Shown piece after piece: positions 37,747 to 46,254 of a stretch of DNA of 64,000 nucleotides. The stretch lies in contig NCGN01000008.1 of NCBI GenBank assembly GCA_002281575.1, positions 1-64,000 of the forward strand, written 5' to 3'. Position 1 is the first letter of the stretch; every line of letters starts with the position of its first letter. Source of the stretch: Sphingobacteriia bacterium 28-36-52 (GTDB taxonomy: Bacteria > Bacteroidota > Bacteroidia > Chitinophagales > Chitinophagaceae). A program made the translations under genes and the position numbers. The notes beneath the pieces were generated by a model. The model did no database searches. It was not told the origin of the DNA and saw only the letters and a program-made list of their open reading frames with translations.

Positions 37747-38418
37747 TTAATCCATTTTTACCACTGTATAAGACTTTGGAATTCCAAACAGGGTTTCAGT
37801 ATGAAGTGTTGCCTCTGGAAATAATTGTTGAAATCGGGAACGGGTAAACATTAATGTAGAGTGCGAAACAGCTAATGCCTCTTGGTAGGTAGATTTTTTG
37901 GGAAAATAATTAATATTGAATCGCATGATTAAGAATGCCCTTATTGCATGGGGCAAATATTGAAAAAATGGAATCAAACTATGTGGCTCTAATGGAAACC
38001 ACCAAGAAGGGGTTTGAATAATATATTTGTGGCAAACTCTTCTTACTTCTTTCGCAAAAACACTTTGATTGGCATAACTGCCCACATGTTCTATAACCGA
38101 GTTGGAAAAAATTAAATCAACATCCCCCGGTTCAAAAGGTAATTCCAATGCACTGCCTGTAACCCTTACAAAACCGGGTACGTCTGCTTGGCCTGGTGCG
38201 TTTGATAAGTTTAATAAATAAATGGTGCAATGCTCATTCTTCCATCCTAAATGTTTCCAATAATCGGTTTCGCCTCCAATGTCTAATATCTTAATATGGC
38301 CTTTTTGTGCAATCAATTGCTCTATTTGATCTTTCAATAAAGCAAATCGCTTTTTACGCAATTGATTAACAAAGGAATCTTCCTTTTGGTGATTTACCCA
38401 CAGCTTTAACAAACCCAT
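37747..38418 (-). CDS. Class I SAM-dependent methyltransferase
   Basis: A 223-residue methyltransferase. The SAM motif IKILDIGGETDYWKHLGW starts near residue 43, and the Methyltransf_11-type strand VDLIFSNSVIEHVGSYANQS lies in the middle. The end (LFGIPKSYTVVKMD) is typical of small sugar-linked or lipid methyltransferases. It stands 6 bases after the lipoprotein gene and before the polymerase gene. Substrate unknown; polysaccharide modification is inferred from context. Confidence 0.8.
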   Translation of the reverse strand: MGLLKLWVNHQKEDSFVNQLRKKRFALLKDQIEQLIAQKGHIKILDIGGETDYWKHLGWKNEHCTIYLLNLSNAPGQADVPGFVRVTGSALELPFEPGDVDLIFSNSVIEHVGSYANQSVFAKEVRRVCHKYIIQTPSWWFPLEPHSLIPFFQYLPHAIRAFLIMRFNINYFPKKSTYQEALAVSHSTLMFTRSRFQQLFPEATLHTETLFGIPKSYTVVKMD

Positions 38419-38424
38419 GATTCC

Positions 38425-39087
38425 TTATTGATTATTTAGGACTGTAATTTTAAGATTGTCTACCGACCAACTTCTATTGCAGGTATCATTCAAAGCACCT
38501 CCCACATCACTTACATCGAATTTGAAGCTGGTTTGTGTATGGGCCATCGAGTGAATCATTTTGTAGCGATTGGTTCCCCTTGCAACATTTTTGCCGCAAG
38601 GGCTTGGCAAATAGATTTCCTGTGCCAAGTTACCTGCTGGGTATTCTATTGAACCATTGCCCACCCAATTGGGATAAGCTTGTTTCACTGTGCTATCAGT
38701 GGAAAATCCGGTAATCAATCTAAATTGGTCATCAAAACGCATGACGAATACATCGTTTTGCCAAGTTTCATGTACATAAAGGTCAAACTCTACCCTTACC
38801 ACATCGTGTTCGGGTAATGAGTCTACCTTAACTTCTGCTCTGCTATTATTTAGCCTTCCAATCATAGTTGAACCTTGGTAATTAAGGAGTTTGGCCGTTT
38901 CGGGAAATGTACCGGTTGAAAAATTGCTGATCCACCCAACTATTTGTAAACCTTTTAGATTGCCATCATTAAAATCATTCTCGTAAACAGTGGTTACCTC
39001 GGTTAAATTCTTGGTACAAGCACTCAATAAAAGGATGGCTGCTACCAAAGCAATTAAAAATGGAGACTTCTGATGGACGCTTCGCAT
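38425..39087 (-). CDS. Predicted lipoprotein of unknown function
   Basis: 220 residues from the ATG at 39087; an upstream TTG at 39114 is less likely. The signal sequence ends in the lipobox LLSAC, so Cys24 should carry lipid. The mature part is rich in beta strands (VYENDFNDGNLKG, RVEFDLYVHETW), much like a concanavalin-type sugar-binding sandwich domain. I do not recognise a named family. First gene of the - strand series that continues through the export genes, so it may bind or guide the polysaccharide at the envelope. Confidence 0.65.
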   Translation of the reverse strand: MRSVHQKSPFLIALVAAILLLSACTKNLTEVTTVYENDFNDGNLKGLQIVGWISNFSTGTFPETAKLLNYQGSTMIGRLNNSRAEVKVDSLPEHDVVRVEFDLYVHETWQNDVFVMRFDDQFRLITGFSTDSTVKQAYPNWVGNGSIEYPAGNLAQEIYLPSPCGKNVARGTNRYKMIHSMAHTQTSFKFDVSDVGGALNDTCNRSWSVDNLKITVLNNQ

Positions 39088-39121
39088 ACTCAAAAATAAG
39101 GAATGTTGCTGCAATCCTGAC

Positions 39122-39129
39122 TATCTTTA
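39122..39129 (+). promoter_or_regulatory. Candidate -7 box for the gene at 39155
   Basis: The 8-mer TATCTTTA differs in one base from the Bacteroidota consensus TAnnTTTG and lies 25 bases before the ATG, inside the short divergent gap. No TTG sits at the ideal 19-base distance upstream, so the call is weak. Confidence 0.3.
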
Positions 39130-39154
39130 CGCCGTTTTGTATAAATTCCGTTGC

Positions 39155-40111
39155 ATGAAGTTAATTGTGAAAAAGCTTGCTTTTAAAATATACGATATCC
39201 TTTTGTTGCCCCTAACATGGATTTATTTACCCTTGGTTAAAAAAATGCGCCACCACGGTGTGGAGCATTTTCCCTTACATATTAAAAGCTTTGAGCAACT
39301 AGGTGTATTCCCTATTAGAGACCATTACTATGATCCTCGCTTTGTATTCGATAAAAATTTTGATGCTACCGTAGAACGGTCGCTGCATATTGATTTTAAA
39401 GTACCCCAACAACTAGCCCTTTTGGCTGAGTTAAAGTACACAGAAGAATTGGCTGCATTTCCTGCTAAAGGGAATGTGAAATTGCCCCAGTTTTTTTATG
39501 AAAACCCTGCATTTAGTTATGGGGATGCCGAAATGTACTATTTGTTTATTCGCAACTTAAAGCCCAAGCGCATTATTGAAATTGGGTCTGGTTTTAGCAC
39601 CCTTATTGCAGTGGAAGCCATTAAGAAAAATAAAGCGGAGGGCTTTGTAACCGAACTTACTTGTATTGAGCCTTATGAATTTACTTGGTTGGAAACCATT
39701 CCTGAAGTAACTATTATGCGTACCAAAGTGGAAGAAGTTCCGCTCGATTTTTTTGCATCTTTAAATGAGGGCGACTTTTTATTTATTGACTCCTCTCATA
39801 TTATTCGCCCAGGCAACGATGTGCTTTTTGAATATTTAAATGTATTGCCGATACTTAAGAAAGGGGTCATTATTCACATTCACGATATTTTCTCTCCCCA
39901 TCATTATTTGCAAGAATGGTTGGTGAATATGAAGCGTTTTTGGAATGAACAATATTTATTAGAAGCCTACCTGTATTACAATGATGCTTTTGAAGTTAAA
40001 ATGGCGTTGAATCTGTTGAAGAATCAACACTTCGATGCTTTGAAAAAAACTTGTCCGGGCATTAGTGCAGCTACCACGCCCGCTTCTTTTTGGTTACAAA
40101 AAACCAAGTAG
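39155..40111 (+). CDS. SAM-dependent methyltransferase-like protein
   Basis: 318 residues from the ATG at 39155; an in-frame TTG at 39137 is rejected. A hydrophobic N-terminal stretch (YDILLLPLTWIYLPLV) may contact the membrane. The core has RIIEIGSGFSTLIAVEAI, a SAM-binding loop, then CIEPYEF and FLFIDSSHIIRPGNDVLFE, typical of Methyltransf_24-type enzymes. It faces away from the neighbouring genes on both sides: the lipoprotein gene upstream is divergent and the glycosyltransferase gene downstream is convergent. It has its own promoter candidate. Substrate is unknown; a role in the surrounding glycan locus is inferred. Confidence 0.72.
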   Translation: MKLIVKKLAFKIYDILLLPLTWIYLPLVKKMRHHGVEHFPLHIKSFEQLGVFPIRDHYYDPRFVFDKNFDATVERSLHIDFKVPQQLALLAELKYTEELAAFPAKGNVKLPQFFYENPAFSYGDAEMYYLFIRNLKPKRIIEIGSGFSTLIAVEAIKKNKAEGFVTELTCIEPYEFTWLETIPEVTIMRTKVEEVPLDFFASLNEGDFLFIDSSHIIRPGNDVLFEYLNVLPILKKGVIIHIHDIFSPHHYLQEWLVNMKRFWNEQYLLEAYLYYNDAFEVKMALNLLKNQHFDALKKTCPGISAATTPASFWLQKTK

Positions 40112-40157
40112 ATTATTTAACGGGTAAACAAATTTCCAGATTACGGTTGCCCCACTG

Positions 40158-41015
40158 TTATATGGAGTCTGAGAGCCCGTCTTTAATGGCTTTGAATGCC
40201 GTTTTTAATTTTTTGAATCGGCCCCTCACGATGAAATAACCCATGAGGCTGAGATTGTAAGCGATACTGGTGAGTATTACCGTGGGTGCATGGTACCAGT
40301 TCGTATATTTTTTTAGCAACCAGATTTTATTGCGAATATTCAAGTAGTGAACAAAGGGGGTTACATATCCTTCTTTGCCTTTTACCAATGATTTGTTAGA
40401 CATGCCCGCAATATGATAAATCACCGAATCGGGATGATAAATCAATGCATAGCCCAATGCTTTTATTCTAAATGATAGGTCTACGTCTTCGCTGTAAATA
40501 AACATTTTTTTAATCAAGAGCCCCGACTCTTTTAACACTGCGTTTCGGGTAAGAAAACCACAGCCTGTTATCCAATCTACTTCTTTAATGGTTAAAAATT
40601 CTTGGGTTGGTTTTTTGTTGTATCCCTTGGTATAAGCGTATCCCAGCCATTTTGAAAAATAGGAGCCCCCATCCCATAGCAAGGTTCGGTCGTGATTAAA
40701 ATGAATCCTTGGTTGTATAATACCTGTGTTGGGATTTGCTTCCATATAGTTCACCAAGGGATCAAACCCTTGTTCAATGGCATAGGCTAACCCTGTATTA
40801 TTTCCTCCAGTAAACCCGGTATTTTTTTCATTGTACAAAACGGTTGCTGTTGGATGTTCCTTTTCTAAAGCAATTCCCGAGCCATCCGTGGATCCATTGT
40901 CTACCACTATAATGGTGAAGTTGGAATAAGTGGCATCGTATAAAGATTGAATGCAATCGTGTGTAACAGCATAACTATTCCAATTAACTAAAACAATGGC
41001 TACTGATGGTTGCAT
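40158..41015 (-). CDS. Glycosyltransferase family 2
   Basis: A 285-residue GT-A enzyme. VAIVLVNWNSYAVTHDCIQS opens the donor-binding domain, VVDNGSTDGSG is the first Asp motif, and VDWITGCGFLTRNAVL with FIYSEDVDLSFR is the catalytic ED region. This profile matches rhamnosyltransferase-like GT2 proteins such as WbbL. It transfers a sugar to the lipid-linked repeat unit. It lies 10 bases after the flippase stop in the same direction and converges with the methyltransferase-like gene. Confidence 0.85.
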   Translation of the reverse strand: MQPSVAIVLVNWNSYAVTHDCIQSLYDATYSNFTIIVVDNGSTDGSGIALEKEHPTATVLYNEKNTGFTGGNNTGLAYAIEQGFDPLVNYMEANPNTGIIQPRIHFNHDRTLLWDGGSYFSKWLGYAYTKGYNKKPTQEFLTIKEVDWITGCGFLTRNAVLKESGLLIKKMFIYSEDVDLSFRIKALGYALIYHPDSVIYHIAGMSNKSLVKGKEGYVTPFVHYLNIRNKIWLLKKYTNWYHAPTVILTSIAYNLSLMGYFIVRGRFKKLKTAFKAIKDGLSDSI

Positions 41016-41025
41016 ATTGAATGGC

Positions 41026-42273
41026 TTAGCTTATTTTCTTGATGTAAAAACTGGTAATAGCTAGTGCAGCTATTTCGATGAGTAGCGTGTATAATCCAAA
41101 CTGAATGGGCTGCATATTTTTGATGAATAAGCTGCCCACTATGAGTGCAACCAATAATAAAAACCCACTACAATAAAATAATCCCTTGTATTGATTTTTA
41201 ATGAGCAACTCTACCATATTCAATGTATTCAACGCCATGAAAAAAGGAACCAGCGCTGCGGTTTTAATATAAGTTTCTGCTAATTCATTATTGGTTCCAG
41301 TAAGCAATTGCACAATGAGTTCACTGCCAAAAAATAATCCTACCGCAAACAACAAGAAAAAAACCGCCAACCATTGGTTCACTTGTTTTTTATATTGTAT
41401 CCAACTGTTTTGATTGGCTTCGTATTGTATGGCTACATTGGGGTAGATGGCATAAGTAAAAGCCACAATCATCATGCGAACCGATGCCATTATTTTATCG
41501 AGAATAGAATAGGCTCCCAATATCAACGGCGTACTAAATCCTTGTAAAACGAATAAGAAAAAAGACTGTTGTAAGTGAACGGTAATATTGTTGCTGATTA
41601 AGAAACTATTCTCTTTTAAAATTTTTCTCATTCCATCTTTCGCAATCGGTTGCCACTCTAGTTGATATTTACGAATGGCATACAATAGCACAATGGCATA
41701 CAATACTAAATTACCCATGCCCAAATAGAAGTTCACCCACCAAGCACCAGCAGCTGGGTTGAATAAAAAAATGATCATGCAGGCTGAACTTATTTTGGCC
41801 AATAAGTTGGCCGTATTGTACAATGTCAATTTTTCAATTCCGGTAAAGAAAAAAATGGGGTTAATGGTTTCAGCTAGAATAATGGGGATGGCAAATAGTA
41901 CGTATTTGATATTGGGTAAATCGATTGCATAAAGAAAAAGGATGACCAGTATACTGAGTAGGAATAAAAGGATTCTTGTTTGATAGATGGTAAAAAACAG
42001 TTTGGATAATTGGGTGATATCGGTTTTTACGAGGGCAATATCTTTAATACCCGATTGATTGGTTCCATAATTGACTAAAACGCCCATCATGAGTGAATAA
42101 GCATTGATGACTGTTACCAATCCAAAAGATTCGATGCCAATAATGCGTAAAATAATGGGGAACAGCAGTAATTGAACCGCAATATTCGAGATTTGTATGA
42201 AGCCCAGATTGAAAAAATTCAGGAAAATACCCGATTTGCGCTTGATTAAATGAATATACCCCGCTTTTTTCAT
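41026..42273 (-). CDS. Polysaccharide flippase (Wzx-like, MOP superfamily)
   Basis: A 415-residue inner-membrane protein with about 12 helices and no large soluble domain, as in Wzx flippases. The N terminus GFIQISNIAVQLLLFPIILR and FGLVTVINAYSLMMGVLVNY are typical of polysaccharide biosynthesis proteins. It should move the lipid-linked repeat unit to the periplasmic side, where Wzy acts. It is the only Wzx candidate in the window and most likely serves the right-hand cluster. A glycosyltransferase gene follows after 10 bases, and the SDR gene is divergent. Confidence 0.85.
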   Translation of the reverse strand: MKKAGYIHLIKRKSGIFLNFFNLGFIQISNIAVQLLLFPIILRIIGIESFGLVTVINAYSLMMGVLVNYGTNQSGIKDIALVKTDITQLSKLFFTIYQTRILLFLLSILVILFLYAIDLPNIKYVLFAIPIILAETINPIFFFTGIEKLTLYNTANLLAKISSACMIIFLFNPAAGAWWVNFYLGMGNLVLYAIVLLYAIRKYQLEWQPIAKDGMRKILKENSFLISNNITVHLQQSFFLFVLQGFSTPLILGAYSILDKIMASVRMMIVAFTYAIYPNVAIQYEANQNSWIQYKKQVNQWLAVFFLLFAVGLFFGSELIVQLLTGTNNELAETYIKTAALVPFFMALNTLNMVELLIKNQYKGLFYCSGFLLLVALIVGSLFIKNMQPIQFGLYTLLIEIAALAITSFYIKKIS

Positions 42274-42327
42274 TTACTTGTATTGTTCAAAAGTAAGGAT
42301 ATTCCTTAAAATGCTAATTTTGGTCAA

Positions 42328-43011
42328 ATGGATACTGTTTTAATTGTTGGAATAAATGGGGCGATTGGTAATGCAACTGCTCGTTTTTTTAGGGAGCAAG
42401 GTTTCCATTGTATTGGAACAACCAGTAAAATGCAACAGCGCAAAGCTGCATCATCCGACTTGTTTTATTTGGATTTGAATAACCAAGATTCCATTGTTGG
42501 CTTAACTAAAAAATTACCTGCTTTATCGGGGATTGTTTTTTGTGCGGGATTAAAGCCGAGTACCAACTTAGCGGATACTTCTTTGGCGCACCACCAGCAG
42601 ATGATGAATATGCATGTAACCGGTCCTTTGTTTGTTGTGCAATCCCTTCAAAAAAAGCTGAAGAAAAATGGAGCGATTGTATTTATCTCTTCAATAGCCG
42701 CGCAAAAAGGCAGCTACGATCCCTCCTATGCCATTGCAAAATCGGCTGTGATAGGGATGACCAGAACATTGGCCAATGAATTGGCTGAGAAAAAAATTCG
42801 CGTGAATGCCATTGCGCCGGGTTTAGTAAAAGATACACCCGTTGATAAAGGAATGACTGCCGATTTTAGGGCAAAACATTTAAAGCAAACCATTCTAAAT
42901 AAATTGACCACTGCCAGTGATTGTGCAGAAGCCATCTATTTTTTATTTTCACAAAAACAAATGACCGGACAAGTAGTTCACGTTAATGGAGGGCAGTATT
43001 TTGGAAACTAA
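42328..43011 (+). CDS. Short-chain dehydrogenase/reductase
   Basis: A 227-residue classical SDR. GINGAIGNATARFF binds the nucleotide, FCAGLKP replaces the usual NNAG, SSIAAQKGSYDPSYAIAK supplies catalytic Ser, Tyr and Lys, and VNAIAPGLV follows. Proteins like this reduce keto groups of sugars, lipids or small metabolites. Its frame overlaps the next gene by 26 bases, so the two should be translated together. A role in producing a sugar building block is plausible from context, but not shown. A TAATTTTG box at 42315-42322 could be its -7 element. Confidence 0.82.
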   Translation: MDTVLIVGINGAIGNATARFFREQGFHCIGTTSKMQQRKAASSDLFYLDLNNQDSIVGLTKKLPALSGIVFCAGLKPSTNLADTSLAHHQQMMNMHVTGPLFVVQSLQKKLKKNGAIVFISSIAAQKGSYDPSYAIAKSAVIGMTRTLANELAEKKIRVNAIAPGLVKDTPVDKGMTADFRAKHLKQTILNKLTTASDCAEAIYFLFSQKQMTGQVVHVNGGQYFGN

Positions 43012-44080
43012 GCAACAGGTTTTGATAATAGGAGGTGGGGTGTTTGGATTAACTGCAGCAATCGTTTTAGGAGAAGCAGGTATTAAAGTAGTAGTGGTTG
43101 AAAAAGAGCAAGACATTATGCTGGGCGCCAGCTTGGTTAATCAAAATAGAATTCATTACGGTTATCATTATCCGAGGAGTAAAGACACTTGCTTAGAATC
43201 TTTGGAAGGGTTGGATACGTTCAAAGATTTTTACAACGACTCTATTTTTACTTCTTTCAAAAAATTCTATGCCATTGCTAAGGAAGGCTCCCATATTAAT
43301 GCCAATCAATTTCATGCGTTTTGTGATAACCTTGGTTTGCATTTAGAAGAAGCTTACCCAGCTGAAACCATCTTACGAAAAGAAATGGTAGAGCAATGTT
43401 GGCTTACGTATGAACCCATTTTTGATTACAATATTTTAAAGAAGCAAGTCATTTACCGTGTTGCGGTAAACAAAAATATTACGGTATTAAGAAATGTGCA
43501 GCCAGTAAGCATTCAGCATGCAGGAACAGAGAAGATGGTAAAACTCTCTAGTGGACAAACCATTGTTTGCGATACCATTGTGAACGCTACTTATGCAAGC
43601 ATTTCAGAAACGGCTCAATTGCTCGAGCAGGAGCCCATTCCAGCTAAATACCAACTTTGTTTATTGCCAATTCTGAACACTTCTAAAAAATTAGATTCAT
43701 TTGGTATCACTATTATGGATGGACCATTTTGTTCCTTAATGCCCAAAGGGATTAGCCCCGATCAATTTATTTTATACCATGTTAAGCATTCTGTTTTAGA
43801 AACACATGTGGGCGATAAAAATATTCCTTGGATGCCCATTAAAGGATTCCCTGATTTGGATATTATTGAACAGTCCAAACAATTTTTTCCGTTGTTGGCC
43901 GATATGGAATTAATTGATTCTTGGATTACCACCAGAATTGTATTGCCACAGCAGGAAATTGATGATGCAAGACCAACGCTTACCATACAGCATGGCAATG
44001 GTATTTATAGTTTGTTCAGTGGCAAACTCACTACCTGTGTGTCGGCTGCAAAAGATTTGTTGCGATTGATTCAACCATAG
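42986..44080 (+). CDS. FAD-dependent oxidoreductase (DAO family)
   Basis: A 364-residue flavoenzyme of the D-amino-acid-oxidase superfamily. The FAD-binding segment VLIIGGGVFGLTAAIVLGEA starts near residue 10, and VVVEKEQDIMLGAS is the second part. NQNRIHYGYHYPRS is the substrate-side loop seen in DAO members. The ATG at 42986 lies inside the SDR gene, 26 bases before its stop. Its substrate is unknown. Because it is coupled to an SDR and near a glycan cluster, it may oxidise a sugar-linked or amino compound; this is inference. Confidence 0.78.
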   Translation: MEGSILETKQQVLIIGGGVFGLTAAIVLGEAGIKVVVVEKEQDIMLGASLVNQNRIHYGYHYPRSKDTCLESLEGLDTFKDFYNDSIFTSFKKFYAIAKEGSHINANQFHAFCDNLGLHLEEAYPAETILRKEMVEQCWLTYEPIFDYNILKKQVIYRVAVNKNITVLRNVQPVSIQHAGTEKMVKLSSGQTIVCDTIVNATYASISETAQLLEQEPIPAKYQLCLLPILNTSKKLDSFGITIMDGPFCSLMPKGISPDQFILYHVKHSVLETHVGDKNIPWMPIKGFPDLDIIEQSKQFFPLLADMELIDSWITTRIVLPQQEIDDARPTLTIQHGNGIYSLFSGKLTTCVSAAKDLLRLIQP

Positions 44081-44136
44081 GAGATGATTTTTTTTGATCG
44101 AGATTCATTTAATACGTTCATGAATAATTTTACTTT

Positions 44137-44580
44137 ATGAGTACGCTTTCTATAAAAATTGTAAATCAATCGAATAATGAATTGCCCTCTTATGCAACCC
44201 TAGGATCATCGGGCATGGATATACGTGCTTTTATGACCGAGCCAACTGTGCTGCAACCCTCTGAGCGGGGATTAGTACCCACGGGTTTATTTGTAGAAAT
44301 ACCCTTGGGTTATGAAATACAAATCCGTCCCCGCAGCGGACTCGCCATAAAGCAGGGCATTACTTGTTTAAACAGCCCAGGTACCATTGATGCCGACTAC
44401 CGCGGAGAAATTAAAGTGATACTCATTAATTTATCTAACGAGCCGCAGACGATAAATCCCGGCGATCGAATTGCGCAAATGGTGTTGCAGAAAGTGGAAG
44501 TGGTTCAATGGGTGCCAGTTAGTGAATTGAATGAATCTGAAAGAGGCAGTGGGGGGTTTGGGAGCACTGGCAAAAGTTAA
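44137..44580 (+). CDS. dut: dUTP diphosphatase
   Basis: A 147-residue trimeric dUTPase that hydrolyses dUTP to dUMP and pyrophosphate, supplying thymidylate synthesis and keeping uracil out of DNA. The five motifs are present: [38 protein letters not shown] and the Gly-rich [12 protein letters not shown] at the end. Length is normal. It is a single gene with 56 bases before it and no clear partner. Housekeeping; confident. Confidence 0.95.
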   Translation: MSTLSIKIVNQSNNELPSYATLGSSGMDIRAFMTEPTVLQPSERGLVPTGLFVEIPLGYEIQIRPRSGLAIKQGITCLNSPGTIDADYRGEIKVILINLSNEPQTINPGDRIAQMVLQKVEVVQWVPVSELNESERGSGGFGSTGKS

Positions 44581-44861
44581 GTATCCTATTATTTAGCAAA
44601 TTCAAAAACTCGTTAGCTAATTTTTGTTTCACAAAAATTAAATGCCTCGTTTTTAAATTTGCTCAACAATATCTTACTCTAACACGTACCCCCAAATTCA
44701 TTGACAATTTAGCCTCGTTTTTAAATATTCTAGCACTATTGACTATCAATAGATTTTCTAATTAACTTCCAACTTTATAATAGCTGTATTCTTTGTTTCC
44801 TAGTGCTGCAAAAGCCTTGATGCTTTTTGTTATGTATAAATAATTTAATTTACTGCTATAA
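44581..44861. other. Intergenic stretch with an AT-rich hairpin
   Basis: Non-coding region after dut. A perfect 9-base inverted repeat (44619-44627 with 44631-44639, 3-base loop) could fold in the dut mRNA, but lacks GC and a T-tract, so it is a weak terminator at best. The words CCTCGTTTTTAAAT occur twice (about 44645 and 44713). Nothing else recognised. Confidence 0.35.
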
Positions 44862-44870
44862 ATGCTTACT

Positions 44871-45038
44871 ATGGGCGCAAAAAACAAGAATACCAACCTC
44901 TCAAAATTGACTGAATCTTACAATGCCAAAGAGAATAGCCCTCTTGTAAAAAGTTTGTCTGCCATAGTAAAACTGCCCAAGAACTTTGATGAAAAAAAAG
45001 AATATAGGAAGCATTTGGTAAGCAAATACGGAAAATAA
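44871..45038 (+). CDS. Small ORF resembling an antitoxin
   Basis: A 55-residue frame, M-GAKNKNTNLSKLTESYN and ending KHLVSKYGK; an in-frame ATG at 44862 would add three residues. The middle, SPLVKSLSAIVKLPKNFD, resembles small Bacteroidota antitoxins that end in a 'SLxGxIKLPKDFDYKxE' part and are normally followed by a PIN-domain toxin. Here the next gene is on the other strand and is not a toxin, so this would be an orphan. It is highly Lys-rich and lacks a signal peptide. Family call rests on memory of the motif, so moderate confidence. Confidence 0.4.
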   Translation: MGAKNKNTNLSKLTESYNAKENSPLVKSLSAIVKLPKNFDEKKEYRKHLVSKYGK

Positions 45039-45058
45039 GGTTTAACGCAGGAGCAGCT

Positions 45059-45913
45059 TTAACTTTTGACCTTTGATTTAAATAGGGCTACCACTTGATT
45101 GTATTGATCTCCAAAATCCGATGGGCGGAGTAGTATATCGCCGACTCCTTCTGTTTGGTAATTGTGGAATTTTTGGCCGAATTCCACTACATATTTGAGT
45201 AAGGGCGCATAAGATGCATTGTTATATGTCTCGGGATTTTTTAATTTAATTCCTATGACTGGCATTAAAACTGGTCCATTGTTAATACCCGAGCCAGACA
45301 AGACAGTACTTTCAGCTACTTCGGCAATATCCTCCCAAAGTATCCAACCTGTACTAATGCCGGTGGGCTCGTAACAAAACCCTTTCTCTGTAGCGATAAA
45401 TATGGGTGGCATGCCTTTGAATAAGCGCTGGCCGAAAACGATTATTAAGAAGTGTGCAATGATATAGAAGAAGCCGAAAACTACTTTTTCAATAAGCTTA
45501 AATGCCTTGATTTGTGCTGGTTCAAAAATGAAATCGGGTTTGAAAAGTATGATATTGAGTAATACAGAAAAACCGATGGCTACAGCAAACAATAAGAGTT
45601 GCGCTCCCACCTGTTGAGGAGTATCAATTTTTATCAGTTGCTTTGCAGCGCTTGCATCTTTTGCATGAATGCTTCTAGGAAGCTCTTTGGTAAAAAACTG
45701 TTGAATCAAACCCAATACGCCTATTGATACTGTTACCAAAACCAACACCATGATGCCTGTTTCAATATACTCAAACGCTGTATTGCCATTATCACTGGCT
45801 TCAAAAGGTGCGTAGTTGAAGAATTTGATAAAAAACTCAACAACCATGATGACCACGATCGGATAGATAATCCATTGTAATTTTCTGATGATATTTTGTT
45901 GATTATTGGTCAT
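45059..45913 (-). CDS. Membrane protein of unknown function (STM3941-like)
   Basis: A 284-residue protein with membrane helices near residues 13-35, 48-72, 105-125 and 140-163, then a soluble C-terminal domain of about 120 residues. That tail (FIATEKGFCYEPTGISTGWILWEDIAE) resembles the PH-like domain of STM3941-type proteins, where a residue group is exposed to the cytosol. I cannot assign a function. It is a single gene, converging with the small frame at 44871 and separated from the next + strand gene by a repeat-rich gap. Confidence 0.55.
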   Translation of the reverse strand: MTNNQQNIIRKLQWIIYPIVVIMVVEFFIKFFNYAPFEASDNGNTAFEYIETGIMVLVLVTVSIGVLGLIQQFFTKELPRSIHAKDASAAKQLIKIDTPQQVGAQLLLFAVAIGFSVLLNIILFKPDFIFEPAQIKAFKLIEKVVFGFFYIIAHFLIIVFGQRLFKGMPPIFIATEKGFCYEPTGISTGWILWEDIAEVAESTVLSGSGINNGPVLMPVIGIKLKNPETYNNASYAPLLKYVVEFGQKFHNYQTEGVGDILLRPSDFGDQYNQVVALFKSKVKS

Positions 45914-46085
45914 TTTGATGATGAATTTACTGATTTTGACTTCACAAAGCCTACCCTTAATTAGGTATTCTTTACTTTGTACTTTTACCGATTCATCCCC
46001 TCAATCCTTGTGATTTTGGTTATCTTCGCGCCGCATTATAAACCAATGATTATGCCTTTGGCATGATTTGTGGCTTAACTATGCC

Positions 46086-46194
46086 GATTTGATGAGATTA
46101 TTATGTGCGGGAGGGGAAAATGAGGCATTTGAATTTGATTAATTGATTTGATGAGATTATAGGATGGTGGGATTTGGTAAGATGAGGCATTTGA
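46086..46194. repeat. Two imperfect tandem units of about 60 bases
   Basis: The 16-mer GATTTGATGAGATTAT is found exactly at 46086-46101 and 46145-46160, and the 13-mer ATGAGGCATTTGA at 46120-46132 and 46182-46194. The two blocks keep the same order and nearly the same distance, so it is a duplicated unit whose middle has diverged. Confidence 0.75.
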
Positions 46195-46238
46195 TTTTTT
46201 GAAAAAAAATCAGCTAACGAAGATTACCAAATCCCACC
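46166..46238. repeat. Perfect 15-base inverted repeat with inner hairpin
   Basis: GGTGGGATTTGGTAA at 46166-46180 is the exact reverse complement of 46224-46238. The 43-base space between holds a second AT-only hairpin (GATTTTTT/AAAAAATC) around 46193-46211. It lies 16 bases before the DUF4292 gene start, so an RNA fold in the leader could regulate that operon. Confidence 0.7.
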
Positions 46239-46254
46239 TCGCAAAACTAAACAA

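Larger units (their letters stand above)
45914..46254. other. Repeat-rich intergenic region
   Basis: A 341-base gap between divergent genes. No frame is convincing. It contains the tandem and inverted repeats listed separately. A TATCTTCG word at about 46013-46020, one base off TAnnTTTG, may serve as a -7 box for the + strand gene, but spacing to a TTG is poor. Confidence 0.4.
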
